Source of the DNA: Streptomyces paludis
GTDB lineage: Bacteria; Actinomycetota; Actinomycetes; Streptomycetales; Streptomycetaceae
Direction of reading: 5' to 3'
Length of the DNA stretch: 64,000 nucleotides
Assembly: GCF_003344965.1 (NCBI RefSeq)
Contig: NZ_CP031194.1
Coordinates: forward strand, 1,054,001 to 1,118,000
The translations under genes and the position numbers were made by a program. The notes under the pieces were generated by a model. That model saw only the letters and a program-made list of their open reading frames with translations, made no database searches and was not told where the DNA came from. Positions within the stretch are counted from its first letter, which is position 1. Each line of letters opens with the position of its first letter. Of the stretch, positions 49,533 to 58,563 are shown piece after piece.

Positions 49533-50614
49533 GAGGTCCCCCCGGCGGACGCGTACTGGTTGGCGGGACGGGCGAGACCCAGGTGCTCCCGGAGCGTGCC
49601 GCCCGGATGGAAGGTGCGGAAGAGGCTGCGGTGCTGGAGCAGCGCGACCGTACCGTTGACCAGCCGTTCGAGATCGCGGCGCGGCTCGGCGGGGGTGAGG
49701 TGGAAGCCGTCCACGGCGCCGGCCGTGTGCCAGCCGGCGATCAGCTCGGCGAGATCGACGGGGCCGCCCCGGTAGTGCGGTCCGCCGGCACCGGTCGTGG
49801 TGTGCGGGGCGCCGACCAGGCCGTGTTCCAGGGGGTGTTCGCCGTCGCCGAGGTCGATGGTGAACGCGGCGAGGACGAGCGGGGTGCCGGCGGCGCGGCC
49901 GTGGGCGGCGGCGTGGGCGCGCAGCCGCGCGGCGACCGCGGCGGCCTCCTCGGGGCGGCGGGCCCGGATCAGTACGGCGTCCGCGTGGCGCGCGGCGGTC
50001 CGGGCGCGGGGGCCGTCCCCGTCGGCGCCGATGTCGACGAGGGTGACGGGGTGTCCCTGCGGGGGCCTGGGCACGATGGCCGGTCCGCGGACCGAGAAGT
50101 CCGTGCCCTCGAAGTCGACATAGTGCAGCTTGTCGCGGTCGATGAAGCGCCCTGTCGATACGTCCCGGATCTCTGCGCCGTCCTCCCAGCTGTCCCAGAG
50201 CCTGGCCGCGACCTCCGCGACCTCCCCGGCCTCGCGCCAGAGTTCCCCGGCGGGCGCGGCGGGCCGGCGGCCGAAGAGCCGCGCCTCGGCGGCCGTGGCC
50301 GACACCTCGACCCACCAGCCGGCCCGCCCCCGGCTCACCCAGTCCAGCGTGGCCACCGCCGACGACACATGGAACGGCTCGGTGTGCGTGGTCGTCACCA
50401 CGGGCACCAGACCGACCCGCTCGGTCGCGGGCGCGACCCGGGCCAGCACGGCGAGCGCGTCGGGCCCTGGCCGCCCGAAGGAGTCCCGCAGGGTGACGAA
50501 GTCGAGGGCGCCGCGCTCGGCGAGCCGGGCGAGTTCGACATAGGGCGCGGCGTCGAACCCCGGCGGCCCGCCGCCGATCTCGGCGGCGAGATGCAGTGCT
50601 CGGGTGGCGGACAT
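49529..50614 (-). CDS. LLM-class flavin-dependent oxidoreductase
   Basis: This 361-residue luciferase-like monooxygenase has LHLAAEIGGGPPGFD, ARLAERGALDFVTLRDSFG, SRGRAGWWVEVSAT and PQGHPVTLVDIGADGDG. It is distinct from, but related to, the NtaA-like protein of the next gene. The reduced flavin would come from a separate reductase not found here. ATG at 50614, 8 bp after the FAD/NAD(P)-binding gene, and an ATGA overlap with the downstream gene. Pairs of such enzymes are common in alkanesulfonate or sulfide-scavenging operons. Confidence 0.92.
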   Translation of the reverse strand: MSATRALHLAAEIGGGPPGFDAAPYVELARLAERGALDFVTLRDSFGRPGPDALAVLARVAPATERVGLVPVVTTTHTEPFHVSSAVATLDWVSRGRAGWWVEVSATAAEARLFGRRPAAPAGELWREAGEVAEVAARLWDSWEDGAEIRDVSTGRFIDRDKLHYVDFEGTDFSVRGPAIVPRPPQGHPVTLVDIGADGDGPRARTAARHADAVLIRARRPEEAAAVAARLRAHAAAHGRAAGTPLVLAAFTIDLGDGEHPLEHGLVGAPHTTTGAGGPHYRGGPVDLAELIAGWHTAGAVDGFHLTPAEPRRDLERLVNGTVALLQHRSLFRTFHPGGTLREHLGLARPANQYASAGGTS

Positions 50615-50622
50615 GGCGGCTT

Positions 50623-52674
50623 CTACCTTTCGACGGAGGAGACGGCGGACGGGGACACCCCGAGCGGCGGCGGCACGGACTCCGGCCGTACGGTCGCGGC
50701 GGGCGCGGCGGCCGTGACCGGCCCGGCGGGCGCGGCGGGCCTGACGGGCCCGACCGGCGCGGCGGGGCGCGGCCGGGCCAGCAGGGTCAGGGCGGCGCGC
50801 GCGGTGGCGTCGTTCTGCCGGAAGGCCGGGCCGCCGGTGCGGGGCCGGGTGAAGGCGCCGCTCGACCGGGCGGTGGTGAACGGGCCGAGCGCGAAGCGGC
50901 GCGGATGCGGGGTGCCGTCACGCTCCAGGAGGCGGCCGTCGTCGGGGTCGACCCGGACCAGACCGGCCGACGAGGTCACCGCCGCGCCCTCCTCGTACAG
51001 CGCGCGCAGCAGCGGGCTGCGGGTGCGCGCCGGTGACGGATCGGGCAGCCGCGCCTCGACAAGGGCGCGGGCCTCGACGTACTCCCCCGGTACGGCGGGG
51101 CTCGTGGCCCGGAAGACACCGCGCTCGTCGTCGGCCTCGATCGCCGTGTCCGGCCCGAGGAAGCGCACGACCCCGGCGCGGGAGAGCGCGAGGAGCTGCC
51201 GCAGCCGGGGCCCGGGCGGCCCGGAGGCGAGATAGCTGAAGAAGCCGTGCCACCGGCCGTCGGGGTCGCCCGCGTCACCGAGGCGGATCAGCTGGCCGTA
51301 GACCGACAGCAGCGCGTAGAAGACGGCGAGGTCCGCACTGTGGGACGGATCGTGCCGACGGGCGAGATCCGCCGCTATGTAGTCGCGCAGACCGTCCTGG
51401 AGTGCGTCGTACGAGGCGAAGCCGCGCCCGCGCAGCGGCCGGTCCAGCACGCCGAGGTCGAGCCGGTCGGCCGGGTCGGGCACGGCCCCGGCGACCAGCG
51501 CGGCCAGCTCCGGGCCGCCGGTAGCGGCGGCGTACGCCTTCTCGAAGGCGGTCCAGCCGCCGCGGGTGCGCTCGGGGTGCGCGTGGAAGAGCCGGTGGTA
51601 GTGGGCGAAGCCCAGCTCCTTGTCGATGAGCGGCCGGACATCGCGCCGGTGGTCGGCCGGCTCGTCCCGGGCGAGCAGGGCGTCGACCTGCGCGGGCCCG
51701 AGGAACCGGGGCAGCGGCGGCCGTTCGCCGTCCAGCGTGTACCCGATCTTGGAGTGGTACGGGACCCCGCGCCGCGACCCGACGTACAGGACGGGTTCGC
51801 GCCCGGAGGGGTGGTAGACGAGCCCGCCGCCGTCCTCCTGGTCGCTGCCGGTCCAGCGCCCGCCGCGGCCCTCGGTGACAAGCACCATCAGGTCGACGAA
51901 GGCGAGTCCGAAGCCGCGGGTGAGCACCGGTTCACCGGCGGGCAGGGCGGACAGATCGCTGTCGGAGGTGAAGTCGGGCGGCAGGTGGAGCAGCCCGTGC
52001 CGCCGCGCGAACTCCGCCAACTCCCGCTGCTGCGCGTCGGGTTCGCCGTCGAGATGGCCGAGGGTCAGCACCACGAGATCGGCGGTCAGCGGTTCGGCGC
52101 GGCCGGCCAGCCAGACGCGCTGCCGGCCGCCGCGCGGTCCGCTGACACGCAGGGCGCTGGTGGGGTGGAGGTGGACGGTGACACCGGGCGGCAGGGCGGC
52201 GACGGCCTGTTCGTAGACCCAGCCGAGATAGGCGCTCTGGAGCCGCCGGGTGGGGAAGGACTGCCCGGTGAGAGCGGCCCGCTCCGCGCCGAGCACGTCT
52301 TCGACGTCACCGCCGTCCCCCGACTCGGATCCGGCCGCCGCCGCCCACTCGTGCAGCGCGGGCCCCTCCCGTACGGGTCCGGCCAGGGCCACCGAGTCGT
52401 CGGTGTACATGGTGACGTCCTCGGCCATGGAGTTCATCCACAGGAGCGGCGACTGGTCCCGGCGCCAGATCCGGCCGCCGCCCGGCGGATACGGGTCGAC
52501 GAGATGGATGTCGAGCCGCCGGCCGGCGTACAGCGACCGCGCGTTGGCGGCGATCCGCTCCAGGAATCCCGTACCGCGCGGCCCGGCCCCGATCACGACA
52601 AGGGACGGGGTCACGGCGGACGGGGAGGACGGTGCGGACGCGGAGGACGGCAGCGGCGGGGGCGACAGGGGCAT
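50623..52674 (-). CDS. FAD/NAD(P)-binding protein, first gene of the sulfur-type operon
   Basis: This 683-residue protein has an N-terminal dinucleotide-binding motif (LVVIGAGPRGTGFLERI) and the FAD_NAD_binding_9-type signature (DPYPPGGGRIWRRDQSPLLWMNSMAEDVTMY). A second region follows (DLVVLTLGHLDGEPD, GRGFASYDALQDGLRDYIAADL). It may reduce or activate flavin, or oxidise the organic substrate itself. The C-terminal 50 residues are Pro/Ala-rich (APVGPVRPAAPAGPV). ATG at 52674. Upstream is the divergent leader-peptide region. Confidence 0.88.
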   Translation of the reverse strand: MPLSPPPLPSSASAPSSPSAVTPSLVVIGAGPRGTGFLERIAANARSLYAGRRLDIHLVDPYPPGGGRIWRRDQSPLLWMNSMAEDVTMYTDDSVALAGPVREGPALHEWAAAAGSESGDGGDVEDVLGAERAALTGQSFPTRRLQSAYLGWVYEQAVAALPPGVTVHLHPTSALRVSGPRGGRQRVWLAGRAEPLTADLVVLTLGHLDGEPDAQQRELAEFARRHGLLHLPPDFTSDSDLSALPAGEPVLTRGFGLAFVDLMVLVTEGRGGRWTGSDQEDGGGLVYHPSGREPVLYVGSRRGVPYHSKIGYTLDGERPPLPRFLGPAQVDALLARDEPADHRRDVRPLIDKELGFAHYHRLFHAHPERTRGGWTAFEKAYAAATGGPELAALVAGAVPDPADRLDLGVLDRPLRGRGFASYDALQDGLRDYIAADLARRHDPSHSADLAVFYALLSVYGQLIRLGDAGDPDGRWHGFFSYLASGPPGPRLRQLLALSRAGVVRFLGPDTAIEADDERGVFRATSPAVPGEYVEARALVEARLPDPSPARTRSPLLRALYEEGAAVTSSAGLVRVDPDDGRLLERDGTPHPRRFALGPFTTARSSGAFTRPRTGGPAFRQNDATARAALTLLARPRPAAPVGPVRPAAPAGPVTAAAPAATVRPESVPPPLGVSPSAVSSVER

Positions 52675-53038
52675 ACGAAGGCTCCGTGGATACAGAGATC
52701 GAACACGGGAAGTGCCTTCACGGAAAAAATGGCCGGACCGAGCCCCTCAGCACGGTCCACCGCCGACTTGAGGCTACGGGGCGCGCACGGCCCGCTGTCA
52801 AGCACGTCCACATGGTGAGCGGCCCGTCTCAGGCACGGTTGACGCGGAAACGGATGCCTGTTCCACTTACCTCATGCATCCGCAGCAGTGGCTGGTCACC
52901 CGCTCCCACATCGACTTCGGTCGAGTGTGGTCCGCGTCCTGTTGAGCTGACGCCCTGCCCGGCCTCCCGGAGCTTCTCCGGCGCTTGTGCGCCGTTTCCC
53001 GCGTGCCTTCACACGCAGCACCGCCCTGCTCGGCCCCC
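52675..53038. other. 364-bp divergent/orphan leader region
   Basis: The region contains the sulfur operon promoter side (52675-52860) and, on the plus strand, the 23-codon leader peptide ORF at 52874-52945. After the leader a GC-rich CGGAGCTTCTCCG hairpin (about 52967-52979) could act as an attenuator. Then the oppositely oriented DUF5685 gene ends at 53039. Confidence 0.55.
52874..52945 (+). CDS. Putative cysteine/sulfur leader peptide (orphan)
   Basis: This 23-codon ORF starts ATG at 52874 and ends LVTRSHIDFGRVWSASC followed by TGA. It closely matches the Streptomyces leader peptides of pattern V(S/T)RxHVDLGRVxSAxC found upstream of sulfur-assimilation operons. There ribosome stalling at the Cys codon is thought to control downstream genes. 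Here no plus-strand gene follows: the next gene is on the opposite strand, and the sulfur-type operon runs the other way. It is therefore either an orphan left by rearrangement or one that acts on an unseen RNA. The ribosome site is weak. Confidence 0.65.
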   Translation: MHPQQWLVTRSHIDFGRVWSASC

Positions 53039-54211
53039 TCATGATCCGCAGTCGCAACAGCAGCAGCTGTCGCAGCCATCACAACCGCCGCAACAGTCGC
53101 AGCAATCACAGCAGTTATCGCACCCGTCCCTGTGGCAGAGGCCCTCCCGCTTCTTCCTCGACCACGGCCCCTCGTACTCGCCGGCGCAGCACAGCCGGCA
53201 GGTGCAGCAGAGCCCGACGAAGGCCGCGCACCCCGCCAGCAGACCGCGCGGTACGGGCGGCTTGCGCGGTGCGCCGGCCGGCAGTCCGGGGTGCCCGCTG
53301 CCTACCCCATGCCCCTCGCCCGCCCCATGGCCCTCGTCCGTCCCGTGCGCGCACACCGCCGTACCGAAGGCCCGGTCGACCGAGGCGCGCAGCTCGTGCG
53401 CCAGCAGTACGTGGGCCAGCCTGCCGTCGGTGAACTCGGCGTCGCGCAGCGCGAGCCGGATCCCGTGCACCGCGTCGTCGGCGAGCCGGCGCGCCTCGGC
53501 GCGTCCGGCGCCGGTCGCGGTGAGCGGGTTCCAGGCCCCCGAGGCGGCGTCGGCGGACTGGTCCTCGACCGCGTCCAGCAGATGCGCGAGCCGGCCGAAG
53601 AGCCGGCCCGCCTCGGCCAGCGGCGCCCGGTTCCCGGGCCGGCCCGCCAGCACCGCGGTATGGGCGAACGCGGCGGCCGTGGCCGTCTCGGTCGGTTCCG
53701 TGACGGTGAGCAGTGAGGTGCCGGGCCCGGCGAGCCGCTCGATGGCCGGCTGCCGGTCGACCGCGTCGACCAGGACCGCCGTGTCGAAGCCCAGTTCCGC
53801 GCCCGTCCGCGCGCCGGCCCGGTCCCAGCCGGTGGCGACCCGGCGCGCGGCGGCGGCCAGTGGCCGGCGTTTCAACAGCCCGTCGCGGTCGGCGACGTGG
53901 TCCCGTACCTTCGCCGAGGCCAGCACCAGCGACACGGTGGCCGCGAGCCGGGCGCCCTCCCCCCGGGCGACGGGCGCGGTGCGCATGCCGCGCAGCGGGC
54001 AGGGGCCCGCCGTCCGCCGTCCCTCGGGGACGCGTTCGGTCTGAGCCTCCGTCAGAACCGAGACGATCAGGCCATCATAGTTCGTGACAATCCGGGCAAA
54101 CTGCCCGTGATCGGCCCGAAGTGCCAGGCAGAGCCCGCAGAGATGAGCCATCCACTCGGTTTTCAGCCCTTCGGTGAGCCGATGAGCGCAGGGTCTGACA
54201 ATTCCGAACAC
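53039..54211 (-). CDS. DUF5685 family protein with Cys-rich C-terminus
   Basis: This 390-residue protein begins VFGIVRPCAHRLTEGLKTEW, then MAHLCGLCLALRADHG, the DUF5685 hallmark with three N-terminal Cys. A long alpha-helical middle follows. A His/Gly patch (HGTDEGHGAGEGHGVGSGH) and about 20 Cys in the last 60 residues (CCTCRLCCAGEYEG, CDNCCDCCDCCGGCDGC) suggest metal or cluster binding. I chose the GTG at 54211, where conserved sequence begins; the frame opens 13 codons earlier. Function unknown. In Streptomyces it neighbours sflA, as here. Confidence 0.85.
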   Translation of the reverse strand: MFGIVRPCAHRLTEGLKTEWMAHLCGLCLALRADHGQFARIVTNYDGLIVSVLTEAQTERVPEGRRTAGPCPLRGMRTAPVARGEGARLAATVSLVLASAKVRDHVADRDGLLKRRPLAAAARRVATGWDRAGARTGAELGFDTAVLVDAVDRQPAIERLAGPGTSLLTVTEPTETATAAAFAHTAVLAGRPGNRAPLAEAGRLFGRLAHLLDAVEDQSADAASGAWNPLTATGAGRAEARRLADDAVHGIRLALRDAEFTDGRLAHVLLAHELRASVDRAFGTAVCAHGTDEGHGAGEGHGVGSGHPGLPAGAPRKPPVPRGLLAGCAAFVGLCCTCRLCCAGEYEGPWSRKKREGLCHRDGCDNCCDCCDCCGGCDGCDSCCCCDCGS

Positions 54212-54510
54212 AACGGTCCCCCAGGAGTCATTCGGCGGCGCGGCCCGCATCGTATCCAGCCATCGGCGCCGCCCGCCCGTTCACTCGTACGACCCCATCA
54301 TCACCCATCTGGACGGAACATATTATTTTGGGCCGATAGGGAGGGTTTCAGGGGGCGTATCCTGTAGGAACCTTGACGAAACGCCACATCTTCTGCACCA
54401 GTCACGTCACGAATCCCCTGCGCGCCGACTATCCCCTTGGCGCGCGATCCGCATGATGGACGACCATAGGGACAGGGAACGTCATGTGACCGCGGTGAAA
54501 GGAGGCGTCC

Positions 54511-54945
54511 ATGGGATCGGTGCGCAAGGCGAGCGCCTGGCTGGGCCTCGTCGAGGACAACGACGAGCGTTACTACGACGACGAGTACGCCGAGGGTGCG
54601 GAGAGTGCGGACAGCTGGAAGAGCGAGCCGCGCATGCGGGTCGCCCCGGAAGCCGCCCCGGAGCGGCAGCCCCGCAGGATCGCCACGGTCTCCCCGGAGA
54701 GCTTCCGGGACGCCCGGGCCATCGGCGAGCTGTTCCGGGCCGGCACCCCGGTCATCATGAACCTGACCCTCATGGAACCCGCCGACGCCAAGCGCGTGGT
54801 GGACTTCGCCGCCGGGCTGATCTTCGGACTGCGCGGCTCGATCGAGCGCGTGGCCACCCGGGTCTTCCTGCTCACCCCCGCCGACACCCAGATCGTCAAC
54901 GGCGAGGCCACCGGGCCGCAGGACGGCTTCTTCAACCAGAGCTGA
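54511..54945 (+). CDS. sflA: SepF-like protein SflA (cell division / hyphal growth)
   Basis: This 144-residue protein has an N-terminal SepF-type amphipathic helix ([18 protein letters not shown]). An acidic Tyr/Asp/Glu linker follows. The C-terminal SepF fold (about 65-140) carries [58 protein letters not shown]. Streptomyces carry SepF plus two paralogues, SflA and SflB; the gene order here (DUF5685, this gene, acyl-CoA dehydrogenase) points to SflA. Family knowledge: membrane-associated partners of FtsZ affecting sporulation septation and hyphal branching. AAGGAGG six bases before the ATG is a strong start signal. Confidence 0.85.
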   Translation: MGSVRKASAWLGLVEDNDERYYDDEYAEGAESADSWKSEPRMRVAPEAAPERQPRRIATVSPESFRDARAIGELFRAGTPVIMNLTLMEPADAKRVVDFAAGLIFGLRGSIERVATRVFLLTPADTQIVNGEATGPQDGFFNQS

Positions 54946-55013
54946 GCAAGGTGCTCACCGGTACCCGCCGCCCGGACCGCCGCCCCTCCCGGCACCCGTG
55001 AGCCGGCCGGCTC

Positions 55014-56231
55014 CTACCGGAAGGCGTCGAGGCCGGTGAGCGCCTTGCCCAGGACGAGTTGGTGCATCTCGACGGTGCCCTCGTACGTGAGCACCGACTC
55101 CAGGTTTGTCGCATGGCGCATGACCGGGTATTCGAGCGAGATCCCGTTGGCGCCGAGGACGGTCCGCGCGGTCCGGCAGATCCCGATCGCCTCCCGCACA
55201 TTGTTGAGCTTGCCGAAACTGACCTGTTCCGGACGGAGCCGCCCCGCGTCCATCCGCCGCCCCAGATGATGGGCGAGCAGCAGCCCCTTGTGCAGTTCGA
55301 GCGCCATGTCCGCGAGCTTGGCCTGGGTGAGCTGGAAGCCCCCGATCGGCCGGCCGAACTGCTCCCGCGTCTTCGCGTACCCCAGCGCCGACTCGAAACA
55401 GGCGCGCGCCGCGCCCATCGCCCCCCACACGATTCCGTACCGCGCGTGGTTCAGACAGCCGAGCGGCCCGCCCAGCCCGGTCGCCGCCGGAAGGACCGCG
55501 TCGGCGGGCAGCCGTACCTCGTCGAGGACCAGTTCGCTGGTGACCGAGGCACGCAACGACCACTTATGGGTGATCTCCGGCGCCGAGAAACCGGGCGTGC
55601 CCGCCGGGACCAGAAAGCCCCTGATCCCCTCGTCCGTCCGCGCCCAGACCACGGCGACACCCGCCACCGAGCCATTGGTGATCCACATCTTGCGGCCGGT
55701 GAGCACCCAGTCGGAGCCGTCGCGCTTGGCGTACGTCCGCATCCCGGCCGGGTCCGAGCCGTGGTCCGGCTCGGTGAGCCCGAAGCAGCCGATGATCTCG
55801 CCCGCCGCCATCCCGGGCAGCCACCGCTCCTTCTGCTCGTCCGCACCGAACCGGTGGATCGCGTACATGGCGAGCGAGCCCTGTACGGAGACCAGCGAGC
55901 GGATGCCGGAGTCGGCGGCCTCCAGCTCCAGACAGGTGAGCCCGTACTGCACGGCGGTGGCGCCCGCGCAGCCGTACCCCGTCAGGGACATGCCGAGCGC
56001 GCCGAGCGAACCGAGTTCGCGCGCCAGCTCCCGGATGCCGGGCAGTTCGCCGCGCTCGTACCAGTCGGCGATGTGCGGCAGCACCCGGTCGGCGGCCCAC
56101 GCCCGTACGGTGTCGCGGACCGCGAGGTCCTCGGGGGCGAGCAGCTCGTCGAGGCCGAGGGGATCCCGCGGGTCGAAGGGGGGCCGCCGCGCGGTGGAGG
56201 CGGTGGCGGGCGGGACGGACGAAGCGGACAC
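55014..56231 (-). CDS. Acyl-CoA dehydrogenase (glutaryl-CoA dehydrogenase-like)
   Basis: This 405-residue flavoenzyme oxidises acyl-CoA to enoyl-CoA. It has CFGLTEPDHGSDPAGM, KMWITNGSVAGV, the hinge region GGFQLTQAKLADM and the catalytic base region VLTYEGTVEMHQLVLGKALTG with its Glu. The RYGIVWGAMGAA and ANGISLEYPVMRH segments place it near glutaryl-CoA dehydrogenases. I chose the GTG at 56231 with GGAGG eight bases before it. The neighbouring genes do not suggest a pathway. Confidence 0.92.
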   Translation of the reverse strand: MSASSVPPATASTARRPPFDPRDPLGLDELLAPEDLAVRDTVRAWAADRVLPHIADWYERGELPGIRELARELGSLGALGMSLTGYGCAGATAVQYGLTCLELEAADSGIRSLVSVQGSLAMYAIHRFGADEQKERWLPGMAAGEIIGCFGLTEPDHGSDPAGMRTYAKRDGSDWVLTGRKMWITNGSVAGVAVVWARTDEGIRGFLVPAGTPGFSAPEITHKWSLRASVTSELVLDEVRLPADAVLPAATGLGGPLGCLNHARYGIVWGAMGAARACFESALGYAKTREQFGRPIGGFQLTQAKLADMALELHKGLLLAHHLGRRMDAGRLRPEQVSFGKLNNVREAIGICRTARTVLGANGISLEYPVMRHATNLESVLTYEGTVEMHQLVLGKALTGLDAFR

Positions 56232-56354
56232 GGCCAGACCTCCGGCGGCTCGCACGGCTGTGGACGTCGAACGCCGCCACGACCGGCACACCGGACCGGC
56301 GGCAGAACCGGAACCCGCGCCGCCGGTCACGGACGGCTGACGCGACGTTACGGG

Positions 56355-58106
56355 TCAGCCCGTCGCCCGTCCAGACCCGGCCGGCTCGGCGGGTCCCCGG
56401 CCGATCACCGGAACCGCGCCGTCCGGAGCACCGCGCGGCCGGGCGGCGCGCAGCTCGGGCAGGGGCCGCGGCCGTACGGTCACCGCCCGCGGCTCACGCG
56501 GACGTACGGCGACCGCGCTCCGGACCGGGGGCACCTCGGCGGCCTTCCCGGCCGTCCCGTCCGCAGCCGCCGCGCACTCCATGGCCCTCGGCAGCCGCAG
56601 CGCGGCCAGCGCGCCGAGCAGCAGCAGACCGGCGCTCACCAGCAGCGTCACATGCAGTCCTTGCACGAACGAGTGACGTGCGGCGAGCCGCAGTGACTCC
56701 CCCGCACTCCCGCCGAGCCGGGCCGCCACCTGGTACGCCTCGCCCAGCGAGTCGGCCGCGGCGGCGCCGGCGGCCGGCGGAACGCCCTTCGCGGAGGCCA
56801 TGGCGGGCGCGTACACCGCGTTCATCACACTGCCGAGCAGCGCGATCCCGAGGCCCGCGCCGAGCTGGTACGAGGTCTCGCCGATGGCCGCCGCGCCGCC
56901 CGCCCGCTCGGCGGGGGCCTCGCTGAGCATCGACTCGTACGCGCCGAACAGCGTGGTCTGGAGGCCGAAGCCGAGCAGGACGAAGCACGAGGCGAGCAGC
57001 GCGGGCCGGTCGTGCTGGCCGAGCTGGACCAGCAGCAGTACGGCGACGGCGGTGAGGACGAAACCCCAGGACACCATCCGCCGGGGGCCGAACCGGCGCA
57101 GCGAGAGGGCCCCGGTGGCGCCCGCGGCCATGGCGGCGAAGGTCAGCGGCAGCAGCCGCAGCCCGGCCTCCAGCGGGCTGAGCCCCAGCACCAGTTGCAG
57201 ATACTGGACGGCGATCAGCTCCAGGCCGACCAGCGCCAGCATGGCGAGGACGATGCAGCCGACGGAGGTGGCGAACGCGGGCCTGGCGAACATCCGCAGG
57301 TCTATGAGGGGGTCCTTACGGCGCCGCTGGCGGCGGACGAAGAGGACGAGGAGGGCCGCGCCGGCGCAGAGCGGGACCAGCGTCGAGGGGCCGAGCGGGG
57401 TCTCCCCGGCGCCCAGCCGCTTCACCCCGAGGACCACCCCGAGCACCCCGGCGGCGGCCAGGAGCGCGCCGAGGACGTCCCAGGGCCCGCCGTCGGGCCC
57501 CCGGGACTCGGGGAGCGCGAAGCGGCCGAGGGGCAGCAGGACCGCCAGCGCCGGAAGGTTGATCAGAAAGACCGAGCCCCACCAGAAGTGCTCGACCAGG
57601 AAGCCGCCCAGGACCGGGCCGAGGGCGGCGCCGACCGCCGCGACCGCCGTCCAGATCCCGATGGCCATGGCCCGCTCGCGCCGGTCGGGGAAGACCTCGC
57701 GCAGTACGGAGAGGGTCGCGGGCATGATCATCGCGCCGCCGACGCCCAGCAGCGCGCGGGCGCCGATCAGCACTTCGGGGGAGGGCGCGAAGGCGGCGGC
57801 GGCCGAGGCCACCGCGAAGATCCCGTACCCCATGAGCAGGATCCGGCGCCGTCCGATGCGGTCGCCGAGGGTGCCGAAGAGGATCAGCAGCGAGGCGCAG
57901 ACCAGCGGGTAGGCGTCGACGATCCAGAGCAGTCCGACCCCGCTGGGGCGGAGATCGGCGGTGACGGCGGGGACGGCGACATGCAGCACGGTCGCGTCGA
58001 GCGCGACCAGCAGCAGGCTGACGCAGAGGACGGCCAGGACGACCCAGCGGTTGGCACCGTCACCGGCGGCACGTATCCGTGCTCCGGCCGTGGCGGTCCC
58101 GGACAT
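56355..58106 (-). CDS. DHA2-family MFS exporter (14 TM, drug-resistance type)
   Basis: This 583-residue membrane protein has the MFS motif A (GTLGDRIGRRRILLMG), motif D1 (LDATVLHVAVPAV), and motif C (GIWTAVAAVGAALGPVLGGFLVEHFWW). These are typical of proton-driven drug exporters of the QacA/EmrB type. Fourteen hydrophobic helices can be counted. A Pro/Arg-rich cytoplasmic tail of about 60 residues follows. ATG at 58106 after GGGAGG. No regulator gene is adjacent, but 457 bp lie upstream. The substrate is unknown. Confidence 0.92.
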   Translation of the reverse strand: MSGTATAGARIRAAGDGANRWVVLAVLCVSLLLVALDATVLHVAVPAVTADLRPSGVGLLWIVDAYPLVCASLLILFGTLGDRIGRRRILLMGYGIFAVASAAAAFAPSPEVLIGARALLGVGGAMIMPATLSVLREVFPDRRERAMAIGIWTAVAAVGAALGPVLGGFLVEHFWWGSVFLINLPALAVLLPLGRFALPESRGPDGGPWDVLGALLAAAGVLGVVLGVKRLGAGETPLGPSTLVPLCAGAALLVLFVRRQRRRKDPLIDLRMFARPAFATSVGCIVLAMLALVGLELIAVQYLQLVLGLSPLEAGLRLLPLTFAAMAAGATGALSLRRFGPRRMVSWGFVLTAVAVLLLVQLGQHDRPALLASCFVLLGFGLQTTLFGAYESMLSEAPAERAGGAAAIGETSYQLGAGLGIALLGSVMNAVYAPAMASAKGVPPAAGAAAADSLGEAYQVAARLGGSAGESLRLAARHSFVQGLHVTLLVSAGLLLLGALAALRLPRAMECAAAADGTAGKAAEVPPVRSAVAVRPREPRAVTVRPRPLPELRAARPRGAPDGAVPVIGRGPAEPAGSGRATG

Positions 58107-58563
58107 CTGCCTACCTCCCGGTGTGTCCCTCGCGCGCGGCGGGCCCACGGCGCATGGGGCGCAGGGTGCTCGTGGGGTGGCCCGGCCTCGGCGGACGAGT
58201 GAGCCGACAGCGTACGCGAGTGATCGCAAGTGTCACGTGGTGCATGTCTCACCGCTCCGGCCGGGGAGTGTGGCGTACGCCACGCCGCCCGGGCCGGCGG
58301 GGTGCCGGTCCCGGGTCCGGGAGCGTGCGTGAGCGTCGGGGAAACTCCACGCGGCTCCACGGTGAACCATTTCCGTTCTTCACAAAGACAGTTCCCGAAA
58401 CGGTGTGCCGCTGAATAGAGACCAAGGTCCCTTGCATTTCGGGAACCACCCATGGATAAGCGTCCGATAAAAGGGTGACCGAGACACACTCCACATCACA
58501 TCGTCATCACGAAGAGACCGGATCCGACCGGTTCGGTTACTCACTCGCTGTAACGTCCATTGG
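58107..58563. other. 457-bp divergent region between the DHA2 exporter and PAP2 genes
   Basis: The half near the PAP2 gene (58370-58550) is AT-richer than its surroundings and should hold the promoters; I see no clear operator. Short conceptual ORFs here look like chance reading frames, with no ribosome sites or protein-like composition. Confidence 0.5.

Noticed and set aside
52611..52811. Possible second leader peptide on the minus strand (HHVDVLDSGPC)
   Set aside because: HVD resembles the sulfur-leader motif, but there is no GR(V) segment, no suitable start before it, and the frame runs on without a nearby stop.
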